From contig NC_035166.2 in the NCBI RefSeq assembly GCF_001659605.2, positions 18,121,279-18,185,278 of the forward strand: a stretch of DNA of 64,000 nt. The letters run 5' to 3'. The translations under genes and the position numbers were made by a program. The notes below the pieces were generated by a model. The model was not told the origin of the DNA and ran no database searches. It saw nothing but the letters and a program-made list of their open reading frames with translations. Shown piece after piece: positions 23,142-35,944 of this stretch (the stretch's first letter is position 1; each line of letters starts with the position of its first letter). The DNA comes from Manihot esculenta. Its lineage: Eukaryota > Streptophyta > Magnoliopsida > Malpighiales > Euphorbiaceae.

Positions 23142-23747
23142 GCCGGACACTATTTGGAATATGTAGAGGGTTACTGGTGACAAGTCCATCTTGATGTGAT
23201 TTGTTTGTGCTGTGATGCATTTCATATGAGCATATGTTTATTAAACTGTTTTTATGGTTCTGCTCACTAGGCTCTAGTAGCTTATCCCTTTCCCCTAACC
23301 CCAGGTTTGCAGGATCAGAGATAGCACGGGGAGTCAGCTTAGTGGCTGGTGTAGCTGATGTAATAGAATAGTTGTGGACGTGTAATATTTAATGGATTAG
23401 TATTGTGCTTACCCCTAGTTTTCTTTACCTTGTAATCCCTATTAACATGAACTTTATGTAAAAGTTTTATATATGTTTTATATTTGAACCAAGCTTGAGG
23501 CATGTGATGTTAACCATACTAGAGCATTTGATGAGGGATCTAGTATGGGTTTTATGTTTTCAGTATGATACATGCACAGGTTGAGCTCGGTTTCATGGAA
23601 ATGTTTAAGTTTTTTATTATAATTTTTGATCATGTATGGGATCCTATCAGGTACACAGGATGAATAGTAGGCTTGCTACGGGTTCCGGTGACCTTAAGTC
23701 GATCTGAATCCTAGCGCCGGTAGCGGTCCAGTTTTCAGGTCGTTACA
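23142..23747 (+). repeat. TE6 5' LTR, 3' end
   Basis: These 606 bp of U5-side LTR sequence start abruptly at the end of TE1 and finish CGTTACA. They contain the conserved acceptor-like CCCCTAACCCCAGG near 23296-23306. Confidence 0.9.
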
Positions 23748-23750
23748 GAG

Positions 23751-23762
23751 TGGTATCAGAGC
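23751..23762 (+). promoter_or_regulatory. TE6 primer binding site
   Basis: TGGTATCAGAGC three bases after the LTR matches the initiator-Met tRNA end. Confidence 0.9.
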
Positions 23763-24016
23763 CAGGTTCATATGGTCGGACCTAGAGATTGTCGGGCTCA
23801 TAGATGTTATAGAAGGGCAAGCACAATAGGAAAAATCATGTCCACTAGGATAGGATGTAGAATCCTGTCTTGACAAAAGTATGATGATGTGTAATGCCAT
23901 GACTATATGCATGTGCATTAATGATGTGTTATGTATATGATGTGGGTTCATGTGTATCCGCATGAACCATATGATGCTAATGTTTATGTGTTATATGTTA
24001 TTTTTCAGAAAACAGA

Positions 24017-27000
24017 ATGCGAGGCTCACGTCGATCTGCACGATTGACAGGAGCTCCATCTGAGAATGAGGGTATGGATGTCCTACCCCCTGCTTTGCCA
24101 AGAGCACGGTCAAGTAGAACTAGCAAAGGAGAAACATCGAGTGACCCTAGAAGGTCTTTTGATGTAAACAGGAGGAGAACATATCTGGGTAGAATGTCTG
24201 CGAATGTGAGGGAAACAGTAGAGGATGAGCAAAGGAGAGACGAGATTCTGGGTGTAAGTTTGTCAGAAGAGGGAATGGGAGAATCACAAGGAGGCACTCA
24301 GGCCTCGGGTTTTGCTTACTCACCACAGTACCAACCCTACCCATAGGGACCAGGGTATCCGATGGGAGGCACATCGAATTTCTCTAGCTACAACCCATAT
24401 CCCTCATTCATGCCCTATCCTCCATACTACCCACCATATCCACCCTACCCAATGTTTTCACCCCCACCTTTTTATCAGAATCCAACAAACCCTAACCCAG
24501 AGAATGCTGCACCTCCTTATCCCCCAGAAGAACCAGTGGTTTCTGAAGCCCAATCATCCAGACCTAACCCATCAGCTGGGAGCAAGGTGAAAATGACAGA
24601 CTATTTGAAGCTGGATGCTCCCAAATATAAAACAGGTGATAATCCGTTTGAGTACCTCAATACGGTAAAAACGATAACTGATGAGTTGGGGGCTAGTGAT
24701 AGCTGAGCCATTCAGATAGCGGGGTTCACTTTGAAATCCAAGAAGGCAAAGGAGTGGTTTAAAATCTATGTGGACCTAAGATTGGAAAGCTTGTCCTGGG
24801 AGCAGTTTGCAAATGAGTTTGCGGATGGGCCTTTCCAGAAAGTTCTAGGGAATTGAAGGTAATAGAGTTTGAGCAGCTGCGACAGACTGAGGATATGAGT
24901 GTAGATGAGTACACAGATAAATTTATGGAGTTGCTGCAGTTTGTGGGGCAGGCATATGACACTGATCAGAAGAAAGCCAGGAGGTATACCATGAGACTCC
25001 ACTCTAGGTATTCCTCCCTGATCTTAGCAGTAGAGAAGGAGAGTTTCCACACTATTGTGGATGCAACTAGGAAGATGGAGGCAAATGCCATTATACAGGG
25101 GACAGTAAAGCAGCAGGTGGCACAGTCCTCGGGTTCCAAAACCCCGGGTACAGAGAATATTGATCTCTCCTCTTTGAGTGCAGCCACCACAGAAGGTAAA
25201 AAGTGGACCAGGTTCACTAAGAAGCCCAAGAAGAACAAGTTCTGGAATCGGTTGAAGTCTGGTCTGGGAATGGGTGGTGGTTCAAGCTCTGGTTCGGATA
25301 GCTCTGGATGTATGAGGTGTGGTAAGCCGCACAAAGGGATTTGTCAGTTTGGGACTAAAACATGTTTCAGATGCAGACATGAGGGGCACATAGCACGTGA
25401 GTGTCCCAGTGTAGCTAGGATAGCATAGTCCCAGCAGACAGCTTCTGGTAGCGTGGCGCAGCCAGCAGCTTTGACCACATCTCAGGGCAGAGGGCGAGGT
25501 AGAGGGAGAGGGATAGCCTCTTCTTCCGCAGGTTCCTAAGGAGAAGGTCCTTCAGCTCCGGCGCGGATCTTCATCATGACACAGCAGGAGGCAAACACGT
25601 CAAACACGGTGGTGTCAGGTAAACTCACTATTGGGTGTTCTGATGTGTATGCTCTTATGGACCCTGGTGCCTCTCATTCTTTTGTTTCTCCGAGAGCCGT
25701 AGAGAGTTTGAGTTTGATAGCTTCTGGGTTAGAGTGTCCTCTTTGGGTCAGTGGGCCCAAGTGTGATCCATCTGTGGCAGAGTTAGTTTGCCGGTTCAGT
25801 CAAGTTTTTGTTGAGGGTAGATGCCTTCCAGCTAACTTTGTGGTTCTAGATTTGACCGATTTTGATGTCATTCTAGGGGTGGATTAGCTCTCTACTCATA
25901 GTGCTACCTTGGACTGTAGAGACAAGGTAGTAAGGTTCAGAGAACAAGATGGGTCAGAGGTTGTCTTCAGAAGAGACAAGATAGGGATGCCTAGAGGTTT
26001 GATATCAGCCTTTCAGGCTCGTAGGTTGCTTAAGAGGGGTTGTCAGGGGTTTCTTGCTCATGTCAGAGAGCTTAACAGTCTGGTTAGGGAACCAGCTTCG
26101 GTGCTTGTAGTCAGAGAGTTCCTAGATGTTTTCCTAGACGAGCTGCTAGGTTTACCACCTGCTAGGGAGATCGAGTTTGAAATTGAAGTAATGCCAGGAA
26201 CCAGACCTATCCCTATTCCTCCCTACAGGATGGCACCTGCAGAATTGAAAGAGTTAAAGGAGCAGTTGCAGGAGTTGGTAGATAAGGGTTTCATCCGACC
26301 TAATACCTCGCCTTGGAGTGCTCCGGTCCTGTTTGTGAAAAAGAAGGATGGATCCTTAAGACTTTGTATCGACTACAGGCAGTTGAACAAGGTCACTACC
26401 AAGAACAGGTATCCGCTACCCAGGATTGATGATCTATTCGACCAGCTAGCAGGGGCCGGTTGTTTCTCCAAGATAGATTTGAGATCCGGGTACCATCAGC
26501 TGAGGGTCAGAGAAGAAGATGTGCCCAAGACAGCTTTCAGGACCAGATATGGGCATTATGAGTTCCTAGTGATGCCGTTCGGGTTAACCAATCCCCCTGC
26601 AGCATTCATGGATCTCATGAACAGAGTTTTTAGCCAGTTTCTGGATCACTTCGTTATTGTCTTCATTGACGATATCTTAGTGTACTCCAAAAATGCAGAG
26701 GAGCATGCCCATCATCTGAGGACAGTGTTGCAGACCCTGAGAGAACACGGCTTGTATGCCAAGTTCTCTAAATGTGAGTTCTGGTTGAGGAGTATCTCTT
26801 TCTTGGGGCATGTGGTATCAGAAAAGGGAGTTGAGGTGGATCCCAAGAAAGTAGAAGCTATGGCTAACTGGCCCAGACCCACTACAGTGACAGAGATTAA
26901 AAGCTTTCTGGGTTTGACAGTTTACTACAGAAGGTTTGTCCAGGACTTCTAAAAAATTGCTGCTCCTATGACCAAATTGACCAAAAAGAATCAGAGGTTT

Positions 27001-29004
27001 GTTTGGTCAGAACAGTGTGAAGAAAGTTTTGAAGAGCTAAAGAGGAGACTGACGTCAGCACCGGTGTTAGCTCTACCTACAAGTGATAAAGATTTCACAG
27101 TGTTTTGCGATGCATCCCGAGTGGGACTAGGTTGTGTGTTGATACAAAATGAGAGGGTAAGTGCTTATGCTTCTAGACAACTGAAGAAGCACGAGTTGAA
27201 TTATCCTACACACGATCTAGAGATAGCAGCTGTGATCTTTGCACTCAAGATGTGGAGGCATTACCTGTATGGGGTAAAATGTGAGATTTTTACAGATCAT
27301 AAAAGTTTGCAATACATCTTGAGTAAGAAAGAGTTGAACCTAAGACAGAGAAGATGGGTAGAGCTGCTTAGTGATTATGATTGCAAGATCCAGTATCATC
27401 CGGGCAAGGCAAATGTAGTAGCAGATGCTCTCAGCCGGAAATCACTTGGCAATTTATCCCATATTACAGCAGAGAGAAGACCGACGGTGAAGGAATTTTA
27501 CAAGCTTATTAATGAAGGTTTACGGCTAGAGTTGTCTGGTACAGGTACACTAGTGGCTCAGATGAGAGTGACACCCGTATTTCTAGAGCAAGTGGCACAA
27601 AAAAAGCATGAGGACCCCGAGTTGGTGAAAATAGCTAGAACTGTTCAGGTAGGCAAGAATGATGAGTTTAGATTCGACAACAAAGGGATCATCCGTTACA
27701 GAAACAGATTATGTGTACCAGATGACGTAAGTCTGAAGGGAGACATTATGAGAGAGGCTTATAATGCTAGGTACAGTGTTCACCCTGGAGCCACCAAAAT
27801 GTATCAGGATCTGAAGAGAGTTTATTGGTGGCCAGATATGAAGAGGAAAGTGGTGCAGTTAGTGTCCACTTGTGAAATATGTCAGAGGGTGAAGCTGGAA
27901 CATCAAAAGCCAGCTGGAATGCTCAACCCACTACCGATTCCAGAGTGGAAATGGGAAAATGTGGCAATAGATTTTGTGGTGGGATTACCAGCAACGTCCA
28001 ACAGATTAGATTCTATATGGGTAATAGTGGAAAGATTGACCAAATCTGCTCACTTTATCCCTGTCAGGAATGGCTACTCTGTGGACATGTTGGCACAAGT
28101 ATATGTTGAAGAGATTGTCAGGGTGCATGGGGCTCCAGTTTCAATAGTGTCAGATAGGGGACCCTAGTTTACCTTCAGATTTTGCCGGAGTCTGCAAAAT
28201 GCTATGGGCACGAGGTTGGACTTTAGCACTTCCTTTCATCCACAGCCTGATGGACAGTCAGAGAGGACCATCTAAACGATAGAAGACATGTTAAGAATGT
28301 GTGTGCTAGATTTTGGCGGTTCTTGGAGGCAACATCTACCATTGGTGGAGTTTGCCTACAATAATAGTTACCATGCTAGCATAGGAATGGCTCCTTATGA
28401 AGCTCTATATGGGAGGAAATGCAGGTCACCTGTCTGCTGGTAAGAAATGGGAGAAAGGTCTCTAGCAGGGCCAGAATTAGTTGAGATCACCAGCAGGGTA
28501 GTGCTTATTATCAAAGAAAGAATCAGAACTGCTGTGAGTCGGCAGAAGAGCTATGCAGATATCCGCAGGAAACATGTAGTTTTCCAGGAGGGAGATATGG
28601 TGTTGCTCAAGGTGTCTCCTATGAAAGGGGTGATTTGCTTTGGGAAAAAGGGTAAACTAGCTCCAAGGTACATCGGACCCTTCGAAATCTTGCAAAAGAT
28701 TGGGAATGTATCTTATAAGTTAGATTTACTTGCTTCTATGGAGAGAATCCATCCGGTTTTCCATGTTTCCATGTTACGGAAGTTCATGTCAGATCCGAGC
28801 AAGGTTCTTAATGAACCAGATGTGGAGATCCTAGGAGATCTCACCTATATTGAGCAGCCAGTACAGATCATAGACACGCAAATAAGAAAGTTAAGGAACA
28901 AGGAAATTGCGATGGTGAAAGTCCTTTGGAATCACAACAACATGGAAGAGTGCACCTGGGAGACCCGTGAGTCCATACTCTAGCAATACCCCTATCTCTT
29001 TTAA
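24017..29004 (+). pseudogene. TE6 gag-pol polyprotein, broken
   Basis: This is a complete-length but inactivated gag-pol frame starting at the family ATG nine bases after TTTTTCAG. Order: proline/tyrosine-rich Gag N-terminus, capsid domain, zinc motifs CMRCGKPHKGIC and CFRCRHEGHIAREC (one glycine changed to arginine), protease with DPGAS, reverse transcriptase with an intact FIDD, RNase H, integrase with HHCC and DDE, and a chromodomain-like tail. Stops lie at 24344, 24704, 25426, 25537, 25885, 26950, 28165, 28273, 28441 and 28981, and a 1-bp deletion lies near 24829. Four of the ten stops are CAG-type glutamine codons turned to TAG. The stop at 26950 lies between reverse transcriptase and RNase H. 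No functional product is expected. Confidence 0.92.
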
Positions 29005-29056
29005 GGTAAATGTTTTAAGTTTTATGTGTTTTCTTGATGTTATGTTTGCTTGTTGA

Positions 29057-29091
29057 ACATTTGGGGATAAATGTTCTTAAGGGGGGGAGAA
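29057..29091 (+). promoter_or_regulatory. TE6 hairpin and polypurine tract
   Basis: The hairpin at 29057-29074 has arms ACATTTG and TAAATGT, and the tract at 29079-29091 is AAGGGGGGGAGAA. Both arms differ from the family consensus, yet pairing is kept (one C-G pair became T-A and one G-C became G-U). Confidence 0.8.
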
Positions 29092-29270
29092 GGTAATACC
29101 TGGCTAGACTCCGGCGTCGGAATTCCAACCTTTTAATGGAATCCCCGTTGGAACCCAGAATCTCGGATGTCGGAACCTCTTAGAAAAGTAAAATAAGTTT
29201 TTTACAAAATGAATTTTATGGTTTTACTGTTGGTTTTTGTGTTAAAGATTTTTTTAAAACAAAGAAAAAT
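29092..29270 (+). repeat. TE6 3' LTR, left part
   Basis: This holds the first 179 bp of the LTR up to the TE7 insertion (TSD aaaat 29266-29270). The first dinucleotide is GG instead of TG, probably a later mutation. Confidence 0.88.
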
Positions 29271-29879
29271 TATAATACCTGGCTAGACTTTGATATCGGA
29301 ATTCCTACCGTCCGGTGGAATCTCGGATGTCGAAACTCTCTAGAAGGGTAAAATCATGTTTTTATAAAATGTTTTCATGTATTTTATAGTTTAAGTAAGA
29401 AAGAAATTGAGTTTTGAATGAAAAACACCATGGAGGAAAATCCATGTTCGGCCGCCGAACTTGGTGGAGTTTTGGAGTCACCTTTGGCTTCTGAAGGTGG
29501 TCTGGCCAGCCACCTATAAAAGGCCCCATGTCCGAAAATGGGCGAGTTTTCTCCTCCATTTTCGGGCAAAGGTGAGTTCATGCCCTTCCATTGTTGGTTT
29601 TGAGGTTTTCCTTCAAATCCTACAAGTTTCTAACAAGTTTTAACTTGATTTTGAAGATTTTAAGCTCAAATCGAAGTTGTGAAGTTTGGAGACCTCCAGA
29701 ACTCATTTTCTCCAAATCTCCAAGTTGGGTCACGCATCCTCTCGATCTTCAAGAGGTAAGCGTCGATCCTCACGTCTTTGATGTTTTGAGCATGTTTTGA
29801 GGGGTTTTAAGGGGTATTGATGCATGTTTAGGCTAGTTGTTAAATGTTAGGGTTTATGTAGATTTGAGGATAAATGTAT
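29271..29879 (+). repeat. TE7 solo LTR, left part
   Basis: This is the U3 side of the solo LTR, containing the TATA box CCTATAAAAGG and the conserved CTTCAAGAG|GTAAG site near 29748-29760. It ends at the TE8 insertion. Confidence 0.88.
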
Positions 29880-31532
29880 TGTAACGATCCGAAAATCGGA
29901 CCGCTACCGGCGCTAGGATCCGGGTCGACTTAAGGCCGCCGGGACCCGTAGCAAGCCTAACATGCATCCTGTGAACCTGCTTAATCCCATACATGATCAA
30001 CAACATACATAAAAATTAAAACTTTTCTTTCCATTCATACGCCAACTCAACCTGTGCATGCACTATAACATAAACATAACATTGATCCCTCAGTGGGATC
30101 TCATCAGTGCCCCCAATGGGTGACATAACATATGCTGAGTTGGTTTACATGAACATCATAAAAATCTCTACGATCATGTAATTAAAAAGGGATAACAACA
30201 ATCTATGGTCAAGCACACTCTAACATCCATAAACATCATCTCATTACATATCTATACTGATTAAGACATTACATTACGATTTGATCATGTCCATTGCTAG
30301 CTATTACATAAGCATGACTTCTTTACTCTATCCGGACTCCCGCACTATACTGTACCTGCAAGCCTGGGGGTAAAGGGAGAGGGGTGAGCTAAAAGCCCAG
30401 TGAGTAGAACTATAAAACATCTTAACACTATGCTCCAATGAAATGCGTCATAACACAGACAATTCACATAAGGGTTGGGTGAACTTGTCACCAATTAGTC
30501 CAAGCTAACTCTGTGCCAGGCCGTAGCATGGGGTCCTGGTCTTCCTGTCATAACATACATTACTTACCATTGTCCCAGGGCCTCCTCTGGGCTCCTGGTC
30601 TTCGAGTCCCATAACCGTGCCAGGCCGTAGAATGGGGTCCTGGTCTTTCCTTACTCTGTGCCAGGCCGTAGAATGGGGTCCTGGTCTTCCTGTCATGGAC
30701 TAATTGGGTCATCCAACATTCACCCACATCAACAACAATCGATGCAATGCGGCATATTCGTGAAAACTAATGCAATCATCCTATTGTATAATCATGATGC
30801 ATGAAACATGATAAAATATTTAATTTCTCAATTTAAAAGATTAAGTTTGGTTCCACTCACCTCTGGCTGACTCTGACAACACCGAAGCAGCTGAACTCAC
30901 TGCTGGGGTCCTCGGTTCCTCGGGTCCGAACCTACACAGGTGGACTCAAATGAGGGACCAAACATACTAGAACATATCTCTAAACTACTCCCCAAAAACC
31001 CCCTAAAACATCATGAAACAACCATAGAAAAACATGCAAAGGAGGCCCGGATAGGGCACTTTCGGCGGCAGGTTCGGCGGCTGAAAGTCCTTCCAGAGCC
31101 GAAAGTCAGGCAGGTTCGGCGGCACCTTCGGCAGCTGAAACTCCCAGACAGATACGAAACTCATGCATGTTCGGCGGCATTTTCGGCGGCCGAAACTGCC
31201 AGACAGAGACGAAAGTCTCCCTTTCGGGGGCAAGCTTCGGCAGCCGAAAGGCTGCCTCCCCAGCCATGTTCGGCGGCCGAAAATCCTTCGGCTGCTGAAC
31301 CTGGTTTCTGCCAAAGGGCAGAAACTTGGCTCCCTTTGCACATTTCGCCTCCAAACTTATCAAACATGCATCAAACCTATTCTACAACACACAAACACAA
31401 GCATACATGTTCCTAGGGGCCTCAAACCATCATAAACCCCATCTACAACACATCAAGAAACTCACATTGTTCAAGAACATACATTTATACCCATAAACAT
31501 AACCATAGCCTAAACATGCATTCTACCCCATA
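29880..31532 (-). repeat. TE8 3' LTR, outer part
   Basis: This starts TGTAACGATCC on the plus strand and contains a minisatellite at about 30505-30700 (unit with CCAGGCCGTAGAATGGGG...CCTGG) and a palindrome cluster at 31067-31300. It ends at the TE9 insertion (TSD ccata 31528-31532). Confidence 0.92.
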
Positions 31533-34044
31533 TGTAATACCCGACTAGATTCCGGCATCGGAATCCCTACCTTCCGGCGGAATCTCCGTTGGAATATGGA
31601 ATTTTGATGATGCCAGAGTCTTCTAGAGGGGTAAAATGTGATTTCTAAAATGATTTTTACTGATTTCATGGTTTTAAATGAAAAAGAAGTGAGTTTTGAA
31701 AAGAAAAGACCAAGGAGGTTTTTGCCAGGTTCGGCCGCCGAACATGGGAAGGATTTGGGAGTGCTTTTGGCCTCCGAAAGCCTTGTTTGAACAAACCAGG
31801 TTCGGCCGCCGAACATGGGGGTGTTTTGCATGCACGTTAGGCCGCCGAAGGAGGTTTGGCTGGCCACCTATAAAAGCCCCTCAGACCGAAAATGGGCGAG
31901 ATTTCTCCCCATTCTCGAGCTCAGGTGTGTTCATGTCCTCCTTTGGTCATTTTCATGTTTTCTCTTCATCTCCTTCGTATTTTTATGAGTTCCATGGTTG
32001 TTTGAAGAATTTTCAAGCTTAGATCAAAGTTTTGGGAGCTTGGAGACACAAGGAGTAGTTTCCTCCCATCTCCAAGTTAGAGCTCGCACAAACCCTCGAT
32101 CTTCAAGAGGTAAGTGTGGATCTATGCTTTCTTTTACGTTTCATGAAGTTTTAAGTGAGTTTTAAGAGGTTTTGATGGTTGAGTATGGGTAGATATGCAT
32201 GTTAGGGTTTATGTGGGTTTTATGCCCAATGTATGATAATGTATGTTCTTGTGATGTTTGTGTTAGGGTTTAAGTTGTTTTCAAGCCCCTTGAGCTTATG
32301 GGATAGAGTATGCATGATTGGGAAAGAGTATGTGAGGTTTGGTTTGTTTTGATGATTTTGGCCTATGTGGGTCATAAACTATCTATGTATGCTTTAGATG
32401 TTGTTTTTGGGAGTTTAAGCTTGTTCGAGCTCCTTTGTGCATGGTTAAGGATGTATGCATGTGTTTGAGAAGTTGGGTGCTTGTTTTGGGGTGTATGGAA
32501 GGTTTGGGAGGCTTGAAATGCACAAAGGCTGAGTTCTGGATGAACTCAGGTTCGGCCGCCGAAGGTGGTTTCGGCCGCCGAACCTACCTGAGGATGCAGG
32601 GATTGGCCGCCTAACCTTGCCCCCGAAAGTTGAGTTTTGGCTTGAAAGCAGACTTTCGGCCGCCGAAGGTAATGTTCGGCCGCCGAAAGTGCCTGACTTT
32701 CGTCTCTGGTGAGAGGGTTCGGCCGCCGAAGGTGCCGCCGAACCTGCCTGACTTTCGTCTCTGTCTGGGACTTTCGGCCGCCGAAGGTGCCGCCGAAAGT
32801 ACCATGTCCAGCCTTTCCTTGAGTGTTTTCTATGCATGTTTAAGTGATGCTTTAGAGGGTTTTTGGGTAGTTGTTTATGAGTTGTTTAGAGTATGTTTGG
32901 CACCTCACTGGAGTCCACCTGTGTAGGATCGGACCCGAGGAACCGAGGTGTTTAGCAGTGTTAGCTGCTTCAGAGTTAGTCTAGAGCTAGCCAGAGGTGA
33001 GTGGAACTAACCCTTATGTTTTAAATCAAATGTTTTCAGCATGTTCAAGCATGTTCATGCATCATGAATACCATGTTATGCAATAGGTTGTTTGCATTAG
33101 AATTCACGAATATGATGCATTGCATAATACGATGACAATGATGTGGATGGATACTGGATGATCCTCTAGCCCTCAGTATGTTATGACATGATATGGAATG
33201 ATATGATATGGCATGTACGATATGATATGAGATGAGAAGTCCAGGTGTGGCCGTATCGCCCCTGGCATAGAGCATGAGAAGTCCAGGTGTGGCCGTATCG
33301 CCCCTGGCATAGAGCATGAGAAGTCCAGGTGTAGCCGTATCGCCCCTAGCATAGAGCATATGAAGTCCAGGCGTGGCTGTATCGCTCCTGGCATAGAGTA
33401 TTGTTGACTTGTTATGGTACGAGATTGATATGTAGAGGGCTATTGGTGACAGATTCATCCTTGAAATGATATATTTGTAATGTGACGCATTCCATGATAG
33501 CATACGTTAAAATGAACTGTTTTCTTTTATGGTTTCTGCTCACTGGGCTTTTTAGCTCACCCCTCTCCCCTAACCCCAGGTTTGCAGGGTCAGAGATAGT
33601 CAGGAGATCAGCAGGTTACGTCCATGGTCATGTTTATGTAATAGAATAGTAGTGGACATGATGTAATGTAAGGTTATGTATTGTTGTAAAAAAAGAGTTG
33701 TATTGCATAATGATATTATGTTATATGTTCAGAGTTATAGTATTGTGCTTGGCCCGAGTTGGATAATCCCTTTGTACATGAGTTTTATTTTATGTTGTTA
33801 CATGTGATGGACCGAGTTTGACATAGGGTATGCTGACCCTAGGGGTTCTATGAGTTCAGTCATAGTGCATACACAGGTCAAACTGGTTAAAGGTAAAGTT
33901 TTAAATGTTTTATGGATATGTTTGATCATGTTTGGGATTTTACCAGCTGTACAGGATGCATAGTAGGCTTGCTACGGGTCCCGGCGGCCTTATGCCGATC
34001 TGGATCCTAGCACCGGTAGCGGTCTGAATTTTCGGGTCGTTACA
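31533..34044 (+). repeat. TE9 5' LTR
   Basis: This runs from TGTAATACCCGACTAG to GGGTCGTTACA. It has palindrome clusters at 31729-31850 and 32550-32805, a TATA box TATAAAAG at 31869-31876, donor-like CAAGAG|GTAAG near 32104-32112, acceptor-like CTGTGTAG at about 32920-32928, and the minisatellite at 33234-33401. Confidence 0.93.
33234..33401 (+). repeat. Minisatellite in TE9 5' LTR, four 42-bp units
   Basis: Four tandem copies of a 42-bp unit contain CCAGGTGTGGCCGTATCG and then CCCCTGG. The CCAGG and CCTGG ends of each unit are complementary. The 3' LTR has five units (40108-40317). Confidence 0.9.
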
Positions 34045-34047
34045 GAA

Positions 34048-34059
34048 TGGTATCAGAGC
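34048..34059 (+). promoter_or_regulatory. TE9 primer binding site
   Basis: TGGTATCAGAGC lies three bases after the LTR and is complementary to initiator-Met tRNA. Confidence 0.9.
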
Positions 34060-34306
34060 CCTAGGTTCACATGGTCGGACCTATAGTGCGTCGGGCTCAT
34101 AGAGGTTATAGTAGGGCAAGCACAATAGGAAGATCATGTCCACTAGGATAGGATATGGAGTCCTGTCTTGTATGATGATGTGAAATGCCATGATTTTATG
34201 CATGTGCATTCATGATATGCTATGTATGGGATGCGGGTTCATGTGTTTGCACATGAACCATTTCATGATAATGTTTATGTGTTATGTTATGCTTTCAGAA
34301 GCCAAG

Positions 34307-35944
34307 ATGAGAGGAACTCGTCGATCTGTAAGGTTGACTGGAGCTCCGCCAGAGAATGAGGACATGGATGCCCATCCCCCTGCTCTGCAGAGGGCAAGAT
34401 CTTGTAGGACGATCAGGGATAATACATCAAGGGACCCTAGAAGGTCTTTTGATGCAGGTCGGAGGAGATCAGTTCATGAAGGTATGTCAGCGGATGTGAT
34501 GGAAACAGAGGAGGATAACCAGAGAAGAGATAGTAGTTTGGGCATGAGTATGTCAGTAGAAGATATGGGAGAGTCCCAAGGAGGTATTCACGCCTCGGGC
34601 TTCGTTCCACCACAGTATCCACCCTACCCGCAAGGGCCAGGGTATCCGAGGGGAGGTACATCGGATTTCTTTAGCCATAACCCATATCCCACCTTTATGC
34701 CCTATCCTCCCTTTTACCCACCGTACCCACAGTACCCCATGTTTCCATCCTCACCCTTTTTCCCAGGTCCAGCAAACCCTAACCCAGGGGATGCTACACC
34801 TCCTCCACCAGCAGAACCAATAGTCCCTGATGTCCGGATACCCAAACCTGGTTCATCAGTTGGGGGTAAAGTAAAGATGACAGATTACCTCAAGTTGGAC
34901 GCCCCCAAGTTCGAAGCAGGCGATGACCCTTTTGAGTACCTCAGAACGGTAAAGATGATAACAGATGAGCTAGGAGCAAGTGACAGTAGAGCCATTCAGA
35001 TGGCAGGGTTCACATTGAAATGCAAGAAGGCAAGGGAGTGGTTCAAAAACTATGTGGACCCAAGGTTGGAGAGCTTATCCTGGGAGTAGTTTGCCAATGA
35101 GTTTGCAGGATGGGCTTTTCCAGATAGTTCCAGAGAACTGAAGATGATTGAGTTTGAGCAGCTAAGGCAGACGGAAGAGATGAGCGTAGAGGAGTTTACG
35201 GACAGGTTCCTGAAGCTGTTACCGTTTGCAGGACAAGGTCTTGACACAGACCTGAAGAAGTCTAGGAGATATGTTATGAAGCTTCACTCCAGGTATTCCT
35301 CGTTGGTTCAATCAGCAGAAAGGGAGAGCTTTCATGCTATAGTGGATATGGCACGGAGAATGGAGGCTAGTGCCATTATCCAAGGGACAGTTAAATAGTC
35401 CGTGGCACAGTCTTCGGGTTCCAAACTCCCGGGGACAAGTGATGTTAATCTCTCCCCTCTAAGCGAGGCTGTCACAAAAAGTAGGAAGGGAGACAGAGGT
35501 CTCAGAAGATCAAAGAAGAACAAGTTCTGGAATCGAATAAAGTCTGGTCTGGGATTAGGAGGTGGCTCGAGCTCAGGCACAGAGGTTGCAGAGTGTATAA
35601 GGTGCGGTAGGCCGCACAAGGGAGTCTGTCGGTTTGGGACTTCAGCATGTTACAGATGCGGCCAGGAGGGGCACATAGCTCGAGAGTGCCCTAAGGCAGC
35701 TTTTATGACACCGTCCCATCAGACAACTCCAGGCAGTATGGTACAGCCATCAGCTCCAGTCATGTTTCAGGGCAGTGGTAGAGGCGGAGACAGGGGGACA
35801 GCCCCTTCTTCAGCAGGTTCCCGTGGGGAAGGTCCATCAGCTCCAGCGCGGATCTTCGCCATGACTCAGCAGGAGGCTAACACATCGAAACCGATGGGAT
35901 CAGGTAATCTCACTCTGGTATGTTCTGATGTGTCTGTTTCATGA
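34307..35944 (+). pseudogene. TE9 gag with two amber stops
   Basis: The gag frame starts at ATG AGA GGA ACT nine bases after CTTTCAG and stays in one frame to 35944, except for TAG at 35087-35089 and TAG at 35396-35398. Both stops replace glutamine codons (CAG) present in the related copies. The N-terminal part is proline/tyrosine-rich and has PPFY. The capsid domain spans about 34880-35390. The zinc motifs CIRCGRPHKGVC and CYRCGQEGHIAREC are intact. The frame ends just before the protease active site. Apart from the two stops, Gag is better kept than the pol behind it. Confidence 0.88.

Noticed and set aside
33045..33503. A 152-codon minus-strand frame with repeated YARGDTATPGL
   Set aside because: It is the 42-bp minisatellite (a multiple of three) read in one frame. 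It is neither a repeat protein nor a CRISPR array, since the units are contiguous with no unique spacers.
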